The translations under genes and the position numbers were made by a program. The notes below the pieces were generated by a model. It did not search any database and was not told the origin of the DNA. It was given only the letters and a program-made list of their open reading frames with translations. From the NCBI GenBank assembly GCA_964500805.1, contig CAZCQH010000024.1, positions 8,182 to 72,181 on the forward strand: a stretch of 64,000 nucleotides of DNA. Direction: 5' to 3'. This stretch comes from Ga0077555 sp964500805 (GTDB lineage Bacteria; Pseudomonadota; Alphaproteobacteria; Rhizobiales; Hyphomicrobiaceae). Below are positions 17,687 to 25,888 of the stretch, in pieces. Numbering within the stretch: position 1 is the stretch's first letter; each line of letters starts with the position of its first letter.

Positions 17687-18295
17687 TCAGCCCGATCGGT
17701 CCTTCTCCGATTCCCACCCTGCGATATGTGCTAGCCAATCCTTCAGGTAGGCGGCGAGGGACAGAAAGGTGAGTGTCCCCGTGATCCACACCAGGGTCGT
17801 ACGCAGGTTGACCAGGCCCAGGCTGAAGCCGTCATCGGCCAGCACCGAGGCCGCCAGCAGGATCTGAGCCGCCGTATTCGCCTTGCTGATGCCCCGCGGC
17901 TTGATCGCCACCGGGTGGTCAAGGACCCACGACAGCATCACTGCAACAACGATCAGGATGTCACGGGAAACGACAGCAATGACCAGCCAAGAGGGCAGTT
18001 TCGCGGCGACGCCCAACGCCACGTAGATGCTGACAATCAACAGTTTATCGGCGAGCGGATCGAGGTAGGCGCCAAGCTCCGTCTGCATCTGGAAGCGCTT
18101 GGCGAGGAAGCCGTCCACGGCATCGCTGACGCCGGCGATCACGAAGGCGAAGAATGCAGGCTTCGGCTGACCGCTGATCAGAAACCAAAAAATGACCGGA
18201 ACGAGAATTATGCGGCCGAGCGTAATCAGGTTCGGAAGATTGATGGGCAAGTGAGCGACTCGAGTGTGCGTCCGGGCAATAAACGGGAAAATCAC
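17687..18295 (-). CDS. CDP-alcohol phosphatidyltransferase (PgsA/cardiolipin-synthase-like)
   Basis: A 202-residue integral membrane enzyme that transfers a phosphatidyl group from CDP-diacylglycerol to an alcohol. The family motif spans residues 58-83 as D-x-x-D-G-x-x-A-K-R ... G-A-Y-L-D-P-L-A-D. The usual D-G-x-x-A-R is A-K-R here, a lysine at the Arg position, which is conservative. Five to six hydrophobic segments follow. It heads the PerM/Hda/ppk1/ppx operon. The acceptor (glycerophosphate or phosphatidylglycerol) cannot be told by eye, so no symbol is given. Confidence 0.88.
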   Translation of the reverse strand: MIFPFIARTHTRVAHLPINLPNLITLGRIILVPVIFWFLISGQPKPAFFAFVIAGVSDAVDGFLAKRFQMQTELGAYLDPLADKLLIVSIYVALGVAAKLPSWLVIAVVSRDILIVVAVMLSWVLDHPVAIKPRGISKANTAAQILLAASVLADDGFSLGLVNLRTTLVWITGTLTFLSLAAYLKDWLAHIAGWESEKDRSG

Positions 18296-18340
18296 GATTA
18301 GCGTTCAAGCCCGAGTGCGTCTGCGTACCCGTTCGCTAAT

Positions 18341-18359
18341 GGTGACTGTACCCCTTTTT
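18341..18359. repeat. GGTGACTGTACCCC half site
   Basis: This 19-bp word closely resembles the right arm of the inverted repeat at 17601-17679. A short stem TAGCG/CGCTA lies just before it (around 18299-18338). It is probably a degraded or partial copy of the same repeat family. Confidence 0.4.
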
Positions 18360-18493
18360 CGCTTTGTTCAGGGTCATTCTCCCCAGCACATTACAGGGGT
18401 TTCCGACGCGCATGGCAAGCCTGCAACGAGTGATTGCATCGCCGCACCGCCTGTGGCACCGAGTTTCCCGCTGCATTTCGAGGGAGGACTGCA

Positions 18494-19717
18494 ATGGCGA
18501 AGGATGGGCATGACGTGGGCGGGGCGCGTGGTGGAGCGCTCGCAGGCGTCAAGGTGATCGACCTGACGCGCGTGCTCGGCGGTCCCTTCGCCACCCAGCT
18601 CCTCTCCGATCACGGCGCCGACGTGATCAAGCTCGAGCCGCCGATGGGCGACGAGGTGCGCGACTGGGGCCCACCCTTCCACGAGGGCGATGCTGCCTAT
18701 TTCATCGGCATCAACCGCAACAAGCGCTCGGTCGGTCTCGATTTGGCCCAGGAGAAGGGTCGAGAGGTGCTGCTGAAGCTTCTCGAGGGCGCCGACGTGC
18801 TGATCGAGAACTTCAAACCGGGCTCCATGGAGGCGTGGGGCATCGGCTACGAGACGTTGAAGAAGAAGTTTCCCCGGCTGATCTACTGCAAGATCTCGGG
18901 CTTCGGCGATGTGGGCCCGCTTGGCGGCTTCCCCGGCTACGACGGCATCGTCGGCGCCATGGCGGGCCACTACAGCGTCAACGGCTCCGTCGAGTCGGGC
19001 CCGATGCGACTAGGCCTCCCCGTCGTCGACATCTCGATGGGGCTCTACTGCTGCATCGGCATCCTGCTCTCCATGCACGAGCGAGAGAAGTCGGGCGTCG
19101 GCCAGCAGATCGAGGTGACGCTCTATGACGCGGCGCTCTCGCTGATGCATCCGCATTTCCCGAACTTCCATCTTTCGGGGAAAGTGCCGCAGCTCACCGG
19201 CAATCAGCATTCCAACCTGGTGCCCTACGGCATGTACGACACCAAGACCTGCAAGATCATGATCGGTGCCGGCAACAACCGCGCCTTCAAGAAGGTCTGC
19301 GAGGTGATGAGCATGCCGGCGCTCGCCGACGACGCGCGCTTCAAGACCAACGGCGACCGCCAGAAGAACCGCGACGCGCTGAACAAGATCCTCGAGGCGA
19401 AGTTCGCTCAAGTCGACGGCATGGCGTTCTCGCTCGAACTGCTCAAAGCCGGACTGCCCTGCGGACCAGTGCTCGACACCCAGCAGGTGATCGAAGGCGA
19501 GCACATCAAGGCACGCGGCATGATCGTCGAGAAGGATTGGTACAAGGGCACTGGCACCCCGGTGCGCCTCTCGCGCACGCCAGGCGGGCTCAAATCGGCG
19601 CCGCCGAAGTTCTCGCAGCACACCCGCGAGGTGCTGCGCGAGCACGGCTTTGACGAGGCCCAAATCGAGAAACTCACCGCCGCCGGCGTGCTGGTCGAGA
19701 AGCGGCGGGCGGGGTGA
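18494..19717 (+). CDS. CaiB/BaiF (family III) CoA transferase
   Basis: Moves CoA between acyl groups, with an aspartyl-CoA intermediate. The 407-residue protein has the N-terminal L-A-G-V-K-V-I-D-L-T-R-V-L-G-G-P-F motif, L-L-S-D-H-G-A-D-V-I-K-L-E-P, the R-N-K-R-S-V segment, and P-G-Y-D-G-I-V-G-A-M, where the aspartate is the expected nucleophile. The ATG at 18494 follows a strong GGAGG and gives the family start. It stands alone on the plus strand; substrate unknown. A repeat array follows it. Confidence 0.9.
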   Translation: MAKDGHDVGGARGGALAGVKVIDLTRVLGGPFATQLLSDHGADVIKLEPPMGDEVRDWGPPFHEGDAAYFIGINRNKRSVGLDLAQEKGREVLLKLLEGADVLIENFKPGSMEAWGIGYETLKKKFPRLIYCKISGFGDVGPLGGFPGYDGIVGAMAGHYSVNGSVESGPMRLGLPVVDISMGLYCCIGILLSMHEREKSGVGQQIEVTLYDAALSLMHPHFPNFHLSGKVPQLTGNQHSNLVPYGMYDTKTCKIMIGAGNNRAFKKVCEVMSMPALADDARFKTNGDRQKNRDALNKILEAKFAQVDGMAFSLELLKAGLPCGPVLDTQQVIEGEHIKARGMIVEKDWYKGTGTPVRLSRTPGGLKSAPPKFSQHTREVLREHGFDEAQIEKLTAAGVLVEKRRAG

Positions 19718-19740
19718 GGCTGACGGGGTCAGCCCCCGCG

Positions 19741-20010
19741 ACAAGGGACAAGGGGGGGACAAAGGGTCAGACCCCTGACACGAGAGGGACAAGGGGTCAG
19801 ACCCCTGACACGAGAGGGACAAGGGGTCAGACCCCTGACACGAGGGGGACAAGGGGTCAGACCCCTGACACGAGGGGGACAAGGGGTCAGACCCCTGACA
19901 CGAGGGGGACAAGGGGTCAGACCCCTGACGCGAGGGGGACAAGGGGTCAGACCCCTGACACGAGAGTCAGAGATTGAACGTTGATGTCGCGTGTCAGGGG
20001 TCTGACCCCG
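19741..20010. repeat. 30-bp tandem repeat array with palindromic core plus one inverted copy
   Basis: The core GTCAGACCCCTGAC occurs seven times at exact 30-bp steps (19766, 19796, 19826, 19856, 19886, 19916, 19946), separated by ACACGAGGGGGACAAGGG-type spacers. An inverted copy of the same core (GTCAGGGGTCTGAC) is at 19993-20006. The core itself contains GGGGTCAGACCCC, a near palindrome. The array lies between the convergent ends of the CoA transferase and the SAF-domain oxidoreductase. It reads open in frame (T-R-G-T-R-G-Q-T-P-D) only because the unit is a multiple of three. Confidence 0.9.
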
Positions 20011-20056
20011 TTCCGCCCCGTTCCGTTGGCCCGTTCTGTTGGACCCTCGGATCTCG

Positions 20057-21400
20057 TCACGTCATCGCCCGGATGCGGGCGTCGTGGAGCCGGCGCACCT
20101 CGACGATCTTCGCGGTCGGGTCGGGTGTCACGGCGTGGAGCGTCAGCAGCTCGCCCTTCGGGATCGCGCGCGTGACCGTTGCGCCCAAGGCAAGGCCGAC
20201 CGGCAGCGCGTGCCTCGCCTCGGCATCGGCGCGGGTCAGCGCGAAGCCGCGATAGCTGTACTCGCCGATGTTATCGAGCTTCTCGCCCGGTTTCAGATCG
20301 CGCTTGGCGATACAGCCGACCTCCGCGGTCGGAACCGGCAGTGATCGCATGTGGCATTCACCGAACAGCACCGCGGCAGCCGCCGAAAGCGGCACCTCCA
20401 GGCTCGTCAGATGATAGGGGCGGAAGAACGAATAGTAGGGACCGGGACCCAGATGCAGATCGTTCATGCGCTCGCGCACGCGGGGATGGCGCATCTCAGC
20501 GACCGCGAACACGCCCGGCGCCACGCCCTTGGCCACCGTGAAGTCGACGCAGCCCTTTTTCGAGAGCAGACCGCCCTCCTCTTGCGGACAGAAATACTTC
20601 TGCAGCTCGTCGCGCGGGGCAGCCGGGCCGTGCATGCCAGGAACGTCCGGCACGAGGCCGGCTGCATTCGCGATCGCGACCATCTCGACCATGGTCTTCG
20701 AGCCGTCGACGAACTCGACCAGCATGCGCGGGTTCATGTTGCGCTGCTTGGCTTCTGCGACGTAGTCGTCGGGGATCGCGTCGATGCGGAACGGGTTGTT
20801 CTTGCCTTTGCCGGCAGCGACGACCGGATAGCCGAGACCGCGCACGAAGTTGATCAACTCCATGGCCGCGGTCGGCTCGTCGCCGGCGCCGAGGGTGTAG
20901 ATCACGCCGGCCTTCGCCGCCTCGTGCGCCAGGTAGGCGCCGATGGTGACGTCCGCCTCGACGTTCATCATCACAATGTGCTTCCTGGCGCCGATGGCCA
21001 TCAGCGCGACCACGGCGCCGGCACTTGGGTTGCCCGTGGCATCGATGATGACATCGACCTCGCCGGCCTGGCAGGCGAGCTCAGGCGAGGTGACGACAGC
21101 CAGGCGACCGGCAGCGATGGCGCGGGACGCATCCGCGGCAGTCGCGCATACCAGCGGCCGCCGGCAGCGGTCACCGGCCATTTTGCAGGCGGCTTCGACC
21201 CGCTCCGGTCGCATGTCGACGGCGGCCACCACCTCGATGCCATGCATCAGGGCGACCTGGACGATGATGTCGGTGCCCATCTGGCCGCAGCCAACGAGGC
21301 CGACCCTGACCGGCTTGCCAGCCTTCTCGCGGATGGCAAGTGCCTCATGCAGGGCCGGACGGCCAAGCGCCGGCGTGATCGACGCTGTCTCAAGCCCCAT
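20057..21400 (-). CDS. NAD(P)-dependent oxidoreductase with C-terminal SAF domain (COG4091 type; DRL candidate)
   Basis: The 447-residue protein starts with a Rossmann domain (V-G-L-V-G-C-G-Q-M-G at residues 33-42, then A-V-D-M-R-P). It continues with a homoserine-dehydrogenase-like catalytic region (I-I-D-A-T-G-N-P; G-A-G-D-E-P-T-A-A-M-E-L) and ends in an SAF domain (about residues 355-435, A-K-R-D-L-K-P-G-E-K-L-D). Proteins of this kind are labelled predicted homoserine dehydrogenase. The group also includes DRL of Brucella, which replaces DXR in isoprenoid synthesis. Because dxr is missing from its normal slot in this window, that role deserves testing, but other COG4091 roles in sugar-acid metabolism fit equally by sequence alone. 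Confidence 0.8.
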   Translation of the reverse strand: MGLETASITPALGRPALHEALAIREKAGKPVRVGLVGCGQMGTDIIVQVALMHGIEVVAAVDMRPERVEAACKMAGDRCRRPLVCATAADASRAIAAGRLAVVTSPELACQAGEVDVIIDATGNPSAGAVVALMAIGARKHIVMMNVEADVTIGAYLAHEAAKAGVIYTLGAGDEPTAAMELINFVRGLGYPVVAAGKGKNNPFRIDAIPDDYVAEAKQRNMNPRMLVEFVDGSKTMVEMVAIANAAGLVPDVPGMHGPAAPRDELQKYFCPQEEGGLLSKKGCVDFTVAKGVAPGVFAVAEMRHPRVRERMNDLHLGPGPYYSFFRPYHLTSLEVPLSAAAAVLFGECHMRSLPVPTAEVGCIAKRDLKPGEKLDNIGEYSYRGFALTRADAEARHALPVGLALGATVTRAIPKGELLTLHAVTPDPTAKIVEVRRLHDARIRAMT

Positions 21401-21711
21401 GCGCCACTCCCCTCCCCCGGGGTTGATCGACGTGCCACCCTGGTCCGGTACCGCCCTGCGACCTTACTCGCCATACTTGGAGGTGATTGCGCCCGCAACC
21501 GAAATCGGGCGCTTAGTCGATGATCGACCTCCTCCCCGCGGAGACATCTCCCTCGGCTTGCGACGATTGCCGGATTGACAGTCCGCCCCCTCCCTCATAG
21601 TTTGCGCCAACTTTTCCGGGCATCCTCGTCCTGGCCGGGCCGACTGCGGAGAGCGCAGCCGGGCGTGCGGCCGGTGTTGCGTTTGGAGGCCCCAACGACC
21701 GGTGAGCCAAG
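21401..21711. other. Intergenic region upstream of rpmJ
   Basis: This 311-bp stretch lies between the divergent starts of the SAF-domain oxidoreductase and rpmJ and must contain both promoters. No further gene was seen. The only site marked is GGTGAG just before the rpmJ ATG, a possible ribosome binding site. Confidence 0.4.
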
Positions 21712-21837
21712 ATGAAGGTCAGAAACTCGTTGAAATCGCTGCGCGGACGCCATCGCGACAATCGCCTGGTGCGCCGCAAAGGCCGCGTCTACGTCATCAA
21801 CAAGACAAACCGCCGCTTCAAGGCCCGCCAGGGCTGA
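21712..21837 (+). CDS. rpmJ: 50S ribosomal protein L36, zinc-free form
   Basis: A 41-codon gene reading M-K-V-R-N-S-L-K-S-L-R-G-R-H-R-D and ending R-R-F-K-A-R-Q-G. The match to L36 is clear from K-V-R-x-S-L-K, V-V-R-R-K-G-R-like V-R-R-K-G-R-V-Y-V-I and the basic tail. The four zinc ligands of the common form (C-x2-C-x12-C-x4-H) are replaced by Ser, Arg and other residues, so this is the alternative form without zinc. It stands alone, away from other ribosomal genes, which is normal in alphaproteobacteria. Confidence 0.93.
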   Translation: MKVRNSLKSLRGRHRDNRLVRRKGRVYVINKTNRRFKARQG

Positions 21838-22055
21838 GTTGTACGCGCGGCGGATCGAGCCGGGCGCCGGCACCACGCCGAACGAATCGCACGATGCCGC
21901 TCGGTGGTGAAGCGCGTGGTGCGGCGTCGCGATCCTCGCCCGACAGCTCGAACCCGCACGAGCAAAATCCAGCCATGCGGTTCACACGCTAGCAGGTGCT
22001 CGTCAGACACATTAGATGAGTGTTCGAAGCGACACGCAAGTAACAACGGAAGCTC

Positions 22056-22487
22056 ATGAGCCTGAACAAAGTCAATCCTGGTTTCGCCGATCGTCAGAAA
22101 GCTGCCCTGGAAGCGCGCAAGGCCGCGCTCGATAAGTTCAAGGCCCGCCCCGGTCCGGGTGATCCGGAGTACGACCGCAAGCAGGCCGAGCGCACCGCCA
22201 TCGTGAAGGCACGCGAGGAGCGCGAAAAGCAGCGCGCCATTGAGAAAGCCAAACGCGAGGCCGAGGAAGCCAAGCGCCGGGCTGAGGAAGCTGCCCGTCT
22301 CAAGGCCGAAGAAGAGGCCCGCATCGCCGCAGAGAAAGCGCGCGAGGAAGAAGAGTGGCTGCTGAAAAAAATGCTGGAGGAAGAGCGCGAGGCAGAGCTC
22401 AAGGCCAAGCGCGATGCGCGCTATGCTGCGCGTAAGGCCGCCAAGCTCAGCGGCCGCCCGACCGGCAAGGGCGTCAAATTCGGTTGA
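22056..22487 (+). CDS. Lysine/alanine/glutamate-rich coiled-coil protein (DUF6481-like)
   Basis: A 143-residue cytoplasmic protein made almost wholly of charged helix (residues about 40-125 alternate K/R/E/A, e.g. E-E-A-K-R-R-A-E-E-A). The N-terminus N-P-G-F-A-D-R-Q-K-A-A-L-E-A-R and K-F-K-A-R-P-G-P-G-D-P resemble small alphaproteobacterial proteins of the DUF6481 type, whose function is unknown. The end is basic with glycines (S-G-R-P-T-G-K-G-V-K-F-G), so nucleic-acid contact is possible. It stands alone on the plus strand, 218 bp after rpmJ. Confidence 0.7.
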   Translation: MSLNKVNPGFADRQKAALEARKAALDKFKARPGPGDPEYDRKQAERTAIVKAREEREKQRAIEKAKREAEEAKRRAEEAARLKAEEEARIAAEKAREEEEWLLKKMLEEEREAELKAKRDARYAARKAAKLSGRPTGKGVKFG

Positions 22488-22841
22488 CGCGCTGGCGGTG
22501 GCGAGCAGCGCGTTTTGCCCAGGCCGGCCGCATCGCTGGGCGCGAGGCGGCACCTGTGCTCAGCGCCTTGGACACGCGGTGTCCACTCGCAATCGGTTAT
22601 CCGTAGGACACGACAGCCCTGCACCTCAGCGGCGCTGATGCAGCCAGCTACCGATCGCACCCAACGCAATCATGCGCCCTTCTGCGTCGTACCGAGCACG
22701 CAATCGGCAGACCTGCACGGGTCATGCACGCGTTGCGTGGCTGCTTTTCTGTGCAATCGCAAAGTCCATCAGATCTCTCACTCCTATGAGCTTTTCGCGT
22801 AGGCGGATATGCTTGGGCGACACGCCGCTTGGGAGGGAGAG
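22488..22841. other. Intergenic region before the LLM oxidoreductase
   Basis: A 354-bp stretch without a supported gene. The only clear site is GGGAGGGAGAG immediately before the ATG at 22842, a strong ribosome binding site. Nothing else was recognised. Confidence 0.4.
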
Positions 22842-24074
22842 ATGAAGTTCGGCATTTTCTACGAGCACCAGCTGCCGCGTCCATCGGGTCCACGGAGCGA
22901 ATACGAGCTGCTGCAGAACTCGCTCAGGGAGGTCGAGCTCGCCGACAAGCTCGGCTACGACTACGTTTGGGAAGTTGAGCATCACTTCCTCGAGGAATAC
23001 TCCCACTCGGCGGCACCTGAAGTGTTCCTCGCCGCCGCTAGTCAGCGCTCGAAGAACATTCGCCTCGGTCACGGCATCATCCAGCTGACAACCAATCAGC
23101 CGCACCGCGTGGCGGAGCGCGTGGCAACGCTCGATCTCATCTCCGGTGGCCGCGTCGAGCTCGGCATGGGCGAAGGCGCCGGCCCCGCGGAGCTGCATCC
23201 TTTCGGCACGCGCGTGCGCGACAAGCGCGAGCGTTGGGAAGAGGCGGTGAAGGCGATCATCCCGATGTTCACACGTGAGAGTTGGGAGTTTCACGGCAAG
23301 TACCACGACTTCCCCGCACGCAACGTCATCCCGAAGCCCTTCCAGAAACCGCATCCGCCGCTCTGGGTAGCGTGCTCCAATATTCAGACCATCGGGCAGG
23401 CGGGCGTCTGGGGCATGGGCGCGCTTGGCTTCTCGTTCGTGTCGCCGGATGCCGCGACCGCCTGGGTCAACCGGTACTATAACAATCTGCTGCACAAATC
23501 AGCGCCGCTCAACGAGTATCCGGTGAACCCCAACATCGCCATCGTCAATGGCTTCATGTGCGCACGCACGGACGAAGAAGCACTGGAGAAGGCAGCTGGC
23601 TGGACGTTCTTCATCTTCGCGCTCTCATATTACGGCCGCAAAGGAGTCGATGCGCCGGGGACGAGTAACTTGTGGGCCGAGTACGAGCAGTGGCGCCACA
23701 CCGAGAAGGCTCAGGCCGCGTTGCGCAATGGCCTCATCGGCTCACCCGAGACCATCCGCAAGCGTTTGCGCCAGTTCGAGGCCGCGCACGTGGATCAGGT
23801 GATCCTGCTCAACCAAGCCGGCCGCACCAGCCACCAGGACATCTGCGACAGCCTGAAACTCTTCGCCGACGAGGTGATGCCCGAGTTCCACGCGCGCCAA
23901 CCCGCGCACGAAACGTGGAAGCGCGACGTGCTCGCCGGCAGAATCGTGCTGCCCGACTTCGACACCGCCCGATACGACCTCTACGCGCATCAGAACGAGG
24001 ATATCGTGCGCTTGACGCCCGATCAGCTCAAGGCGCGCATGGCCGAAAAGGAGCGCGAGAAGGCGGCGAGGTGA
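22842..24074 (+). CDS. LLM-class flavin-dependent oxidoreductase
   Basis: Luciferase-like TIM-barrel monooxygenase using reduced flavin. The 410-residue protein has M-K-F-G-I-F-Y-E-H-Q at the N-terminus, G-Y-D-Y-V-W-E-V-E-H-H-F at residues about 40-55 and the typical L-D-L-I-S-G-G-R-V-E-L-G-M-G-E-G segment near 105-120. These are standard for the family. It is followed after 52 bp by the AtuA-like pair on the same strand, so the three may form one catabolic unit. The substrate is unknown. Confidence 0.9.
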   Translation: MKFGIFYEHQLPRPSGPRSEYELLQNSLREVELADKLGYDYVWEVEHHFLEEYSHSAAPEVFLAAASQRSKNIRLGHGIIQLTTNQPHRVAERVATLDLISGGRVELGMGEGAGPAELHPFGTRVRDKRERWEEAVKAIIPMFTRESWEFHGKYHDFPARNVIPKPFQKPHPPLWVACSNIQTIGQAGVWGMGALGFSFVSPDAATAWVNRYYNNLLHKSAPLNEYPVNPNIAIVNGFMCARTDEEALEKAAGWTFFIFALSYYGRKGVDAPGTSNLWAEYEQWRHTEKAQAALRNGLIGSPETIRKRLRQFEAAHVDQVILLNQAGRTSHQDICDSLKLFADEVMPEFHARQPAHETWKRDVLAGRIVLPDFDTARYDLYAHQNEDIVRLTPDQLKARMAEKEREKAAR

Positions 24075-24126
24075 GCGCGAGTTCACAGCTCCATTCTGAT
24101 CATATCAACACAGCAACGGGCAACCC

Positions 24127-25452
24127 ATGACCGCCTCCTCGCCCCATCGCATCATCGCCTGCGGCGCCGGGTTCGCCGGCGATCGCATCGATCCCGCCAT
24201 TTCACTGGCAGCGTCGGGGACGGTGCACGCGATCGCACTCGAGTGCCTTGCCGAGCGTACGCTGGTGCCCGGAATTCGCGCGCGGCGGGCCAACCCGACT
24301 GCCGGTCATGATCCGCGCCTCGACCGGCGGCTCAGACCGCTGCTCCCCGTAGCGCGCGCCAATCGCTGCCGCATCATCTCCAACCTGGGTGCGGCCAATC
24401 CGGCAGCGGCTACTACGAAGATCGCCAGCTTGGCAGGCAAGCTTGGTCTTTCGGGGATGAAGATCGCGGGCGTCATCGGCGATGATGTGCTGGCAATCAA
24501 AGATCACGTGAAGTGGGACCAGCCGATCGTGGGTGAGCTCATCGGTGCGCACGCGTATCTCGGTGCAGATCCTATCGCGGACGCACTCGCGCAAGGCGCG
24601 GACGTGGTTGTCACGGGCCGCTGCGCCGACTCCGCCTTGTTCTCCGCCGACGCGATCTCGATCCTCGATGGCACGGAGGATGCGCTTGCCGGCGCGACGA
24701 CCATCGGCCACCTCCTCGAATGCTCGGGTCAGGTGACCGGCGGCAACTTCGAGACCGTGGACGGCGGCAGCCTCTCCGCTGCCGAGTTCGCCGCGCTCGG
24801 CTTCCCGATCGCGAAGGTGTTCCCTGACGGCACCGCGGAAATCTTCCTCGCCGACGGCGCGCCGGGCCGCATCGACCAGCTCACCTGCACTTTGCAGCTC
24901 CTCTACGAAGTGCATGACCCCGCGCGCTACATCACGCCCGACGGCATCCTCGACTTCACCGGCGTGCGCTTCGAGGAGATCGGCCGCAATCGCGTGCGCG
25001 TGACAGGCGCGAAGAGCCGCGGCCGGCCGCAAACCCTGAAGGTGTCGGGATTCGTCGAAGCGCCGGGCTTCATCGCCGACGTCGAGATCGGCTATGCTGG
25101 AACCGGCGCGCTCAATCGTGGACGCGTCGCGGCCGACACATTGCGCTTCAAGCTCGCGGAACTGCCGCGCGAGGATGTGCGAATCGACCTCGTCGGCGTC
25201 GACTCGATCATCGGCCCCGCGTCACAGCCGGCACCCAATCAGTTGCCTGAGGTTCGCGTCCACATCTCCGCACGCTGCACCGACGCCGAGGTCGCGCAAA
25301 TGATCGAGGACGAGGTCTATTCCCTGACGCTCTCGGGTCCGGCCGGTGGCGGCAGTGTCCGCAGCGAGCGGCGCCCGAGCCTCGCCGTCATCGACGGCCT
25401 CATCGATCGCGCCGAGATCAAGACATCGCTCGTGTGGGAGACCGCGCCATGA
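24127..25452 (+). CDS. AtuA-family protein, N-terminal part (DUF1446)
   Basis: The 441-residue protein matches the large domain of acyclic terpene utilisation protein AtuA: I-I-A-C-G-A-G-F-A-G-D-R near the start, then I-I-S-N-L-G-A-A-N-P and V-V-T-G-R-C-A-D-S-A-L. The chemical role of this family is unproven; it occurs next to acyl-CoA and hydroxyacyl genes in terpene and other branched-acid pathways. Its stop overlaps the start of the next gene by ATGA. In many relatives both parts are one chain. Confidence 0.82.
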   Translation: MTASSPHRIIACGAGFAGDRIDPAISLAASGTVHAIALECLAERTLVPGIRARRANPTAGHDPRLDRRLRPLLPVARANRCRIISNLGAANPAAATTKIASLAGKLGLSGMKIAGVIGDDVLAIKDHVKWDQPIVGELIGAHAYLGADPIADALAQGADVVVTGRCADSALFSADAISILDGTEDALAGATTIGHLLECSGQVTGGNFETVDGGSLSAAEFAALGFPIAKVFPDGTAEIFLADGAPGRIDQLTCTLQLLYEVHDPARYITPDGILDFTGVRFEEIGRNRVRVTGAKSRGRPQTLKVSGFVEAPGFIADVEIGYAGTGALNRGRVAADTLRFKLAELPREDVRIDLVGVDSIIGPASQPAPNQLPEVRVHISARCTDAEVAQMIEDEVYSLTLSGPAGGGSVRSERRPSLAVIDGLIDRAEIKTSLVWETAP

Positions 25453-25754
25453 GAGTTGGCTCCATCGCGGTCGGACGCTCAGGCGACAAGGGCGATACGC
25501 TCGATCTCACCCTCGTTGCCATCGACGAGGCCGCATATCGGCGGCTCGAGCGCGCTGTACCGGCCGAAGCCGCGCAAAAGGCCGTTGCGCGCGTGATGCC
25601 GGGGAAAGTGACGCGCTACGAGGTGCCCGGCCTGCGCGCCCTCAAGTATGTCACCACCGACGCGCTCCCCGGGGGGGTCTACGCGACCCTCCACGCGGGC
25701 CTCCACTGGCAAAAGGCCGCCATCTGGGTGCTGCTGGATATGGAGATCGATTGA
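25449..25754 (+). CDS. AtuA C-terminal-like ferredoxin-fold protein
   Basis: A 101-residue protein starting M-R-V-G-S-I-A-V-G-R-S-G-D-K-G-D, the typical beginning of the AtuA C-terminal domain, followed by V-T-R-Y-E-V-P-G-L-R-A-L. Its ATG lies inside the stop of the N-terminal partner (ATGA), so the two products are translationally coupled and likely form a complex. The region just after it (25680-25888) has no gene. Confidence 0.8.
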   Translation: MRVGSIAVGRSGDKGDTLDLTLVAIDEAAYRRLERAVPAEAAQKAVARVMPGKVTRYEVPGLRALKYVTTDALPGGVYATLHAGLHWQKAAIWVLLDMEID

Positions 25755-25888
25755 GCTCGGGCTCGGGCTCGGGCCCTGCCGCTCCGCTCACTGCTGCGTC
25801 AGGCCCATGTGGTTCAATCCTCCGGCACTGCGCCCTTGCAATTGCCACGTTGGTTTGGTCCAGTCCCGCGACGTCGTTGGGGGATCTC

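Noticed and set aside
19714..19977. 87-codon frame encoding T-R-G-T-R-G-Q-T-P-D repeats
   Set aside because: Arises because the 30-bp repeat unit is a multiple of three; no ribosome binding site.
19741..20010. CRISPR array
   Set aside because: Units are contiguous and identical with no unique spacers, and no cas genes are present.
25346..25888. N-terminal extension of the channel protein from 25346
   Set aside because: It overlaps the AtuA genes in another frame; the ATG at 25889 with a ribosome binding site begins a proper signal peptide.
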